From an uncultured Verrucomicrobiota bacterium (GTDB taxonomy: Bacteria; Verrucomicrobiota; Kiritimatiellia; RFP12; UBA1067), in contig CAMEZU010000013.1 of assembly GCA_945947925.1 (NCBI GenBank), positions 1 to 17,664 of the forward strand: DNA of 17,664 nt, read 5' to 3'. The position numbers were made by a program, and so were the translations under genes. Shown in pieces: positions 13,623 through 17,664 of this stretch. Under the pieces are notes generated by a model that worked only from the letters and a program-made list of their open reading frames with translations, made no database searches and had not been told where the DNA came from. Each line of letters begins with the position of its first letter. Positions within the stretch are counted from its first letter, which is position 1.

Positions 13623-14981
13623 TCAGGACGTTGTGACGCGGGGACCTTTCCGCGCGAGCGCTAGGTAGACGGCGACGATGGTTGCCGCCGTGCCGGCGTA
13701 GATACCGCCGACGGCCATCTTCCAGCCCATCACGCCACAGGGCAGCATCGCGGACAGCGCCGCCGTCATGGCCACGAGATAGGTGACCTGCCCCACCATC
13801 ACGGCGGAGGGACGCTTCCGCACCGCGGCAATGCCCTCGATGCGCGCGCGCACGGCCTGCAAGACGGCCCAGACGCAGTAGCAGGCGATTGCCGTGCGGG
13901 CGTAGCCGAGATGCTCGGGCTTCACGTTCTGGCAGGCGCCGAAATACCAGTCTGCAATCCGCGGCAGCGAGAAGACGAGCAGCAGCGCACCGAGGACGGA
14001 TCCCGCGCCGAGGGCGTACCAGAGCATCCGGCGGTCCCCGTCGTACTGCGGCGGGAAGGCGATGGACACGGCCTGCATCCGGAGCGCGCCGAAGCCGATC
14101 GGATTCGCGACGCCGATCGTGACGTAGTGGATCGCGAGCATCACCTGCGGCTCGAGGGCGGACCGTCCCACGAACGCGGCGATCATCAGCGGAGAGATCG
14201 CGAGGACAAAGGATCCGAACGAGAGCGGCAGCATGAAGCGGAACTGTCCCGTCACCAGCAGCCAGCGGCGCTTTGCGGCGAAGAGGTCGTCGATGTCGCT
14301 GTGCCACGGCAGCGGACCCTTCGCCGCGGCGAGCTCGCGCACGTAGGGCCGCGCGTAGGCCCAGGTGAGGATCCATTCGACGAGCACGCCGACCGTCATC
14401 GCGGCGAGTCCCCACCACGGACCGACCAGTCCCCAGCGCGGCAGCAGGAAGGTAAGAAGGAGCGTGAGTCCGATGCGCACGAACGTCGCGTTGTTGGACT
14501 TGCCGCTTTCCAGGTTGTTGTAGAGGACGACGAGCGGCACGTTGCGGAGGAAGAACCCGCCGTTCATGACGACGCCCCCGACCAGCGTCCATCGCGCGAT
14601 CTGCGCCAGTTCCGGCGGCAGGTTGAGGAGTCCCTCGAAGACCCAGACGTCGAACGGATGGATCGCGGGCACGCACTGCAGGATCAGCAGCGCGATCATC
14701 AGGTAGAGGTTGAGCCGCCGGAACGCCTTGTACCCGCTCCAGTCCTGCGCGTGGACGAGTCCCGTCATGATGAGACCGCCGCCCAGGAGTCCGATCATGA
14801 ACATGACGGCCTGCCCCTGCGCAAACCCCGTCAGCGCATCCACCCCCAGCGCCCCGTGCGTCACGATGCTCGCCACCAGCGGATACGAAATCGACTGCGA
14901 AAACGCCTGCAGCAGGAGCGGCACGTAGAACCGCGTCACCCGCCCAACCGAAAACTGACGTTTCTCTTCAATTTCATTCAT
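13623..14981 (-). CDS. Polytopic MOP/MATE-like transporter (possibly ANK-like)
   Basis: The 452-aa product is an inner-membrane protein with about 12 hydrophobic segments and a basic cytoplasmic N-terminus (MNEIEEKRQFSVGRVTRF). The two-half organisation, each half opening with a helix such as FYVPLLLQAFSQSIS (18-32) or FMLPLSFGSFVLAIS (about 249-263), fits the MOP flippase superfamily, which includes MATE drug exporters, Wzx flippases and MurJ. The pattern VRARIEGIAAVRKRPSAV near residue 380 recalls the RAHLTGWLMTLKKT region of animal ANKH, so an ANK-like anion or metabolite exporter is a possibility. I could not assign substrate or exact family. It is separated from birA by the hairpin at 15019-15058 and from bioWF by 84 bp. 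A GGTGG lies close upstream of the ATG at 14981. A biotin-related role is suggested only by position. Confidence 0.82.
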   Translation of the reverse strand: MNEIEEKRQFSVGRVTRFYVPLLLQAFSQSISYPLVASIVTHGALGVDALTGFAQGQAVMFMIGLLGGGLIMTGLVHAQDWSGYKAFRRLNLYLMIALLILQCVPAIHPFDVWVFEGLLNLPPELAQIARWTLVGGVVMNGGFFLRNVPLVVLYNNLESGKSNNATFVRIGLTLLLTFLLPRWGLVGPWWGLAAMTVGVLVEWILTWAYARPYVRELAAAKGPLPWHSDIDDLFAAKRRWLLVTGQFRFMLPLSFGSFVLAISPLMIAAFVGRSALEPQVMLAIHYVTIGVANPIGFGALRMQAVSIAFPPQYDGDRRMLWYALGAGSVLGALLLVFSLPRIADWYFGACQNVKPEHLGYARTAIACYCVWAVLQAVRARIEGIAAVRKRPSAVMVGQVTYLVAMTAALSAMLPCGVMGWKMAVGGIYAGTAATIVAVYLALARKGPRVTTS

Positions 14982-15018
14982 TTTCCACCATATTCCGTCT
15001 CAAGCCGCCCCCGCGACA

Positions 15019-15058
15019 TAATTCTCATTGGTCCGTTTAGCCGTACCATTGAGAATTA
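15019..15058 (-). other. Long inverted repeat (hairpin) over the birA stop codon
   Basis: On the minus strand TAATTCTCA pairs with TGAGAATTA (9 bp), then an A-A mismatch, TGGT with ACCA (4 bp), a further mismatch, CG with CG, and a 6-nt loop. The birA TAA (15037-15039) lies in the loop region. It would make a stable RNA hairpin at the end of the lipoprotein-birA unit. No U-tract follows, so it is not a canonical intrinsic terminator. A 3'-end stabiliser or a mobile-element relic is equally possible. Confidence 0.6.
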
Positions 15059-15795
15059 AGGAGGACATGCGCCTCGCCGGCATAGATCGCCTGTCCGCCG
15101 ACTAGCAGCGAGCCGTCTGCGGCGATGCCCTCGCAGACGCCCTGGAACGGCTCCGTATCGTCGTCCGTCTGCCGCACGCTGATCGTGCGTCCCCGCAGGA
15201 AGTCGAGTTCCGCGAGGCGGCCGAGGAAGGGGGACAGTCCCTCCTCGCGCCAGGTCGCGTAGAGGCGGCCGAGCGCCATCAGGATCGCGTCCCGCACCTG
15301 CGTCAGCGCGGGGACAGTCCCCTTTCCAGCGGGGACAGGCCCCTTTCCAGCGGGGACAGGCCCCAGGAGCAAGGACAGGGAAGTTGCCTTTTCGGCGATT
15401 TCGGGCGCGAATTCGCGCTGTTTTACGTTGACACCGAGGCCGACGATCACGGTATCGCCGTGCCGCTCGCAGAGAATGCCCGCGAGCTTGCGTCCGTCGA
15501 CCAGGACATCGTTCGGCCACTTGAGCCGCGGGGACAGTCCCTTCGGCAGGAGCGGGGACAGTCCCTCGATGACGGCGAGGCCGACGACGAGGGGGAGGGC
15601 GGCGACGCGGTCGGGGGGACAGTCCCCCACGTCCAGGACGGCGGACAGCATCAGGTTCTCGCCCGGAGCCGAGAGCCACTTGTGGTCAAGCCGTCCCCGG
15701 CCCGCGGTCTGGAAATCGGCCGTGAAGACGTCCCCGTGCCTCCCCGCACGGGCGTCGAGGTTCGTGGAGGCCGTCTCGGGCTTATGATGAATCAT
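15037..15795 (-). CDS. birA: Biotin--[acetyl-CoA-carboxylase] ligase (BirA, no HTH)
   Basis: BirA makes biotinyl-AMP and transfers biotin to the lysine of biotin-dependent carboxylases. The 252-aa protein begins at the catalytic domain: ETASTN (7-12), the GRGRLDHKW biotinyl-AMP loop (32-40), KWPNDVLVDGRKLAGIL (92-108) and VGLGVNVK (118-125), then the C-terminal SH3-like domain (about 200-250). The N-terminal helix-turn-helix of E. coli BirA is absent, so this is a group I enzyme that should not repress bio genes. The ATG at 15795 is given; an in-frame GTG at 15804 with AAGG upstream is an alternative. It starts ~20 nt after the lipoprotein stop, so the two are probably co-transcribed. The coding sequence carries seven copies of a GGGGAC(A/G)(G)-type palindrome; those at residues 144-162 add a Gly/Pro/Ala-rich loop. 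Catalytic motifs are intact. Confidence 0.93.
   Translation of the reverse strand: MIHHKPETASTNLDARAGRHGDVFTADFQTAGRGRLDHKWLSAPGENLMLSAVLDVGDCPPDRVAALPLVVGLAVIEGLSPLLPKGLSPRLKWPNDVLVDGRKLAGILCERHGDTVIVGLGVNVKQREFAPEIAEKATSLSLLLGPVPAGKGPVPAGKGTVPALTQVRDAILMALGRLYATWREEGLSPFLGRLAELDFLRGRTISVRQTDDDTEPFQGVCEGIAADGSLLVGGQAIYAGEAHVLLNSQWYG
15230..15627. repeat. Seven GGGGACAG(T/G)CCC palindromes clustered in birA
   Basis: On the plus strand GGGGACAGTCCC begins at 15230, 15310, 15530, 15554 and 15615; a variant GGGGACAGGCCCC begins at 15331 and 15352. The T form is a perfect palindrome around one central base. All copies lie within birA and I find none elsewhere in the window. They are translated in three different frames: Gly-Leu-Ser-Pro (three copies), Gly-Thr-Val-Pro / Gly-Pro-Val-Pro, and Asp-Cys-Pro. 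That argues that the DNA sequence, not the peptide, is what is being maintained or spread. Confidence 0.85.
15310..15364 (-). repeat. 21-bp tandem repeat in birA (GPVPAGK units)
   Basis: Two full 21-bp units (15310-15330, 15331-15351) and a partial third (15352-15364) each consist of the palindrome plus CTTTCCAGC. On the coding strand they give the heptapeptide Gly-Pro-Val-Pro-Ala-Gly-Lys, repeated. Unit length divisible by three keeps the frame. The repeat falls in a loop between the catalytic and C-terminal domains of BirA. Confidence 0.85.
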
Positions 15796-15815
15796 CCAGT
15801 CCACAGCCGCACGCC

Positions 15816-17633
15816 TTACCGCCAGACGGGAATGAAGAGGAGGTCGATGCTCGTGCCGGCCTTGGGGTCGGACTCGTAGCGGAAGAGACGCCAGAGGAGC
15901 GAGGTCTTCGTCGAACCGTCCTTCTTCCTGTCGTACGTGAAGCCCGGGAAGACATCGAGCGAAACGTCGCCGTTCGACTCCTCCCAGTCCCAGAGCTTCC
16001 AGAGGACGCGATGACGGCGATACGTCTCGTCCTTCATCCGATTCCGCTCGTAATCGTACTGATACAGCCAAACGAGGAAGCTACCCTCGGCCGATTCCTC
16101 GTCCGCGACCTTCTCCCGCGTGCGCATGTCGTAGTTCGCCTCGCGCTCGGATTCGTAATTCAGGAACAGGATGTTGCCGAGCTTGTGACGATAGGTGATC
16201 CGTGCCTCCGGCACCTCCGTCTTATTCACATCGATCCAATCCCAACCGCTGACGGAAATCGAGCGGTGGTTGTCCGCCAGGAGGAACCAGGTCGTGTCAT
16301 TCGACCGATACCGACCGTCCGCCGACCAGGTGACCGACTCGACCGCGCCCACCTTGTTCGTATGCTCGGTCGACGAAATCTTGACCTCTTCCGGCAGAAC
16401 CGACGCGTTGAAGAGCTTCGCATACATCTCGTCGTAGTCGCGATCTTTGGTGTGGCTCCAGATCGGGAAGACCCATCCGCCAGATTCCTTGCTCTTCGCG
16501 CGCTTGAAGCCGACGAACGGCGTGACAAACGCCTCGTCGTTCGACCATCCGCCCAGGATCGAATAGAAGTGACTGTCTTTCTCATCATAGTACTCCCAAT
16601 CGTAGAGCGGATAGACATGCGACTCGTAAAGGCCTTCTCCGTCTTTCGTCGTGTGCTTCCAGCCGATCAGCGAAAAGAGGAAACTGGTCTTCGTCGTCAC
16701 ATTCGTCCCGGCATCCCAGCTCGACACGTCCCGAAAATAGAGTGGAAAGATCCAGTTTTCGGTGCTGTAATTTCCCGAGCTGTAGTTGTCGTACTCCCAA
16801 CCACCCAGGCCGAGGAGGATCCTGCCATTCGTGTAGACACTCGTCTTTTCCACACCGTCCTCATCGGTACGCTTGCTGACATTACGACCTCCCCACGAGA
16901 GGAGCCCCGGCGAAGCCCACCAGGTGTCGTCCGGATCATTGTGGCTGCGTCCGCTCGCGTAGAGGAGCGAGATGACGCTGTCCTCGTCGTGGTACCAGAG
17001 CGGGAAGACCCAGCGGGAGTCCTTGGCGTAGCCGAAGAGCGTGGTCGCGAGGACGCCTTCATTATTCTCGTACCAGAGCGGGAAGCACCAGCTCGACCGG
17101 TAGCCGTCCTTGGCCTTCGTCGCACCGGCGAGTCCGCCGATCGTGTAGAAACTCCAGCGGTCGTCCCGGTTGCGGTAGATCCAGAGCGGATAGAGCGCGT
17201 TGTAGTGCGGTCCGTTCCAGTAGATCGGGAAGACGGCCTGGTAGTTCTTCTTGTCGTCGGGCGTGCGGTAGCTCCAGGTCTTGCCCCAGAAAAACGGGAA
17301 GATGCGGTAGTCCTCGTGCTTCGTATCGGCCTGGCAGAGCGGCCAGAGGAAGTTGAACTCGTCGTAATCGCCGTCCGCGCCGTCCTGCTTGTACTGCGAG
17401 TAGAGCGGACGGACCGCGAAGAGATCGTCGGAGAACGACAGGAGCGGCCACGCGACGGAGCCGACGGGATTGCGCCAGTACGCGACCGGCCACAGATTGA
17501 CGCGGTCCTTCGCGTCGCCCTTGTACACGACCTGCGTTCCCTCGTAGAACGGCGTCGACTTCATCTCCTTGTTCATACAACCCGTCAGGGCCCCGAAAAC
17601 AAGAAGCATCCCGAAAAGAATTTGACGTTTCAT
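15816..17633 (-). CDS. Outer-membrane-type lipoprotein with aromatic 'FPLW' repeats
   Basis: The 605-aa protein starts with a lipoprotein signal: MKRQ, a hydrophobic core (5-15) and the lipobox LTGC with Cys19 as the lipidated residue. Met-Asn follow the cysteine and there is no Asp at +2, so outer-membrane sorting is plausible. The mature part is very rich in Trp, Tyr, Phe and Asp and repeats a short strand of the type aromatic-hydrophobic-Phe-Pro-Leu/Ile-Trp/Tyr: about 47-53, 61-67, 96-100, 111-116, 134-139, 147-152, 183-188, 209-214, 295-300, 340-345 and 388-392. Charged turns separate the strands, suggesting an all-beta repeat fold such as a propeller or an open sheet. I do not know a function; surface carbohydrate binding or an envelope scaffold would fit. 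The ATG at 17633 lies 7 nt after TATAAT. The gene is visibly less GC-rich than its neighbours, mostly at 16200-16900. Confidence 0.85.
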   Translation of the reverse strand: MKRQILFGMLLVFGALTGCMNKEMKSTPFYEGTQVVYKGDAKDRVNLWPVAYWRNPVGSVAWPLLSFSDDLFAVRPLYSQYKQDGADGDYDEFNFLWPLCQADTKHEDYRIFPFFWGKTWSYRTPDDKKNYQAVFPIYWNGPHYNALYPLWIYRNRDDRWSFYTIGGLAGATKAKDGYRSSWCFPLWYENNEGVLATTLFGYAKDSRWVFPLWYHDEDSVISLLYASGRSHNDPDDTWWASPGLLSWGGRNVSKRTDEDGVEKTSVYTNGRILLGLGGWEYDNYSSGNYSTENWIFPLYFRDVSSWDAGTNVTTKTSFLFSLIGWKHTTKDGEGLYESHVYPLYDWEYYDEKDSHFYSILGGWSNDEAFVTPFVGFKRAKSKESGGWVFPIWSHTKDRDYDEMYAKLFNASVLPEEVKISSTEHTNKVGAVESVTWSADGRYRSNDTTWFLLADNHRSISVSGWDWIDVNKTEVPEARITYRHKLGNILFLNYESEREANYDMRTREKVADEESAEGSFLVWLYQYDYERNRMKDETYRRHRVLWKLWDWEESNGDVSLDVFPGFTYDRKKDGSTKTSLLWRLFRYESDPKAGTSIDLLFIPVWR

Positions 17634-17640
17634 AAGAGTA

Positions 17641-17649
17641 ATTATATCA
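17641..17649 (-). promoter_or_regulatory. Extended -10 promoter of the lipoprotein-birA unit
   Basis: The minus strand reads TGATATAAT, seven bases (TACTCTT) before the ATG at 17633, again predicting a leaderless or nearly leaderless mRNA. The -35 region is cut off by the window end (17664). Confidence 0.66.
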
Positions 17650-17664
17650 CATTTCCGATCGACA

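Noticed and set aside
15230..15627. Palindromes in birA as a CRISPR array or LexA-type operator
   Set aside because: Spacing is irregular (21 to about 180 bp), there are no unique spacers of constant length, and the copies lie inside a coding gene rather than at a promoter.

Overview
The window reads as a dense chromosomal segment from a GC-rich, Gram-negative-type bacterium. Every gene I can support lies on the minus strand, so transcription runs from high to low coordinates. A CMP-Kdo synthetase (kdsB) implies LPS. A lipoprotein signal and a muropeptide-recycling enzyme imply a diderm envelope. PPi-dependent phosphofructokinase, a BioW-type biotin start and unusual domain fusions would fit a little-studied anaerobic lineage, for example the Kiritimatiellota/Lentisphaerota part of the PVC group. 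That placement is inference; there is no rRNA or other phylogenetic marker.

Layout in transcription order. (1) 17633-15037: a 605-aa lipoprotein with many short 'FPLW' repeats, then birA. birA is studded with a GGGGAC(A/T)GTCCC palindrome and ends in a strong hairpin over its stop codon. (2) 14981-13623: a polytopic MOP/MATE-like (possibly ANK-like) transporter. (3) 13538-11577: a BioW-BioF fusion for biotin synthesis. (4) 11561-10377: PPi-dependent phosphofructokinase. (5) 10357-9272: an AI-2E/PerM-family permease. (6) 9194-387: a tight seven-gene run, mostly overlapping: two-TM TPR-like protein, MurU-AmgK fusion, 695-aa unknown (possibly a divergent kinase), kdsB, azlC, an AzlD-ExbD-like fusion, ligA. 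(7) 301-1: the 5' part of thiG, possibly preceded by a 19-codon ORF.

Regulation. The TATAAT hexamer occurs five times on the minus strand. Each copy is an extended -10 (TGnTATAAT) only 6-9 nt upstream of an ATG, with no Shine-Dalgarno between. A sixth near-match (TGATAAAAT) precedes the thiG leader. This predicts leaderless or nearly leaderless mRNAs at the head of most units, while internal genes rely on overlap and coupling.

Functional themes are cell-envelope metabolism (MurNAc recycling, Kdo activation, lipoprotein, flippase-like transporter), cofactors (biotin, biotinylation, thiamine) and central carbon metabolism. I see no tRNA, rRNA, CRISPR, insertion sequence, integrase or phage gene. 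No gene-free stretch exceeds about 90 bases. The most unusual signals are the palindromes in birA (read in three frames), the leaderless promoter set, the fusion proteins and the uncharacterised 695-aa protein.
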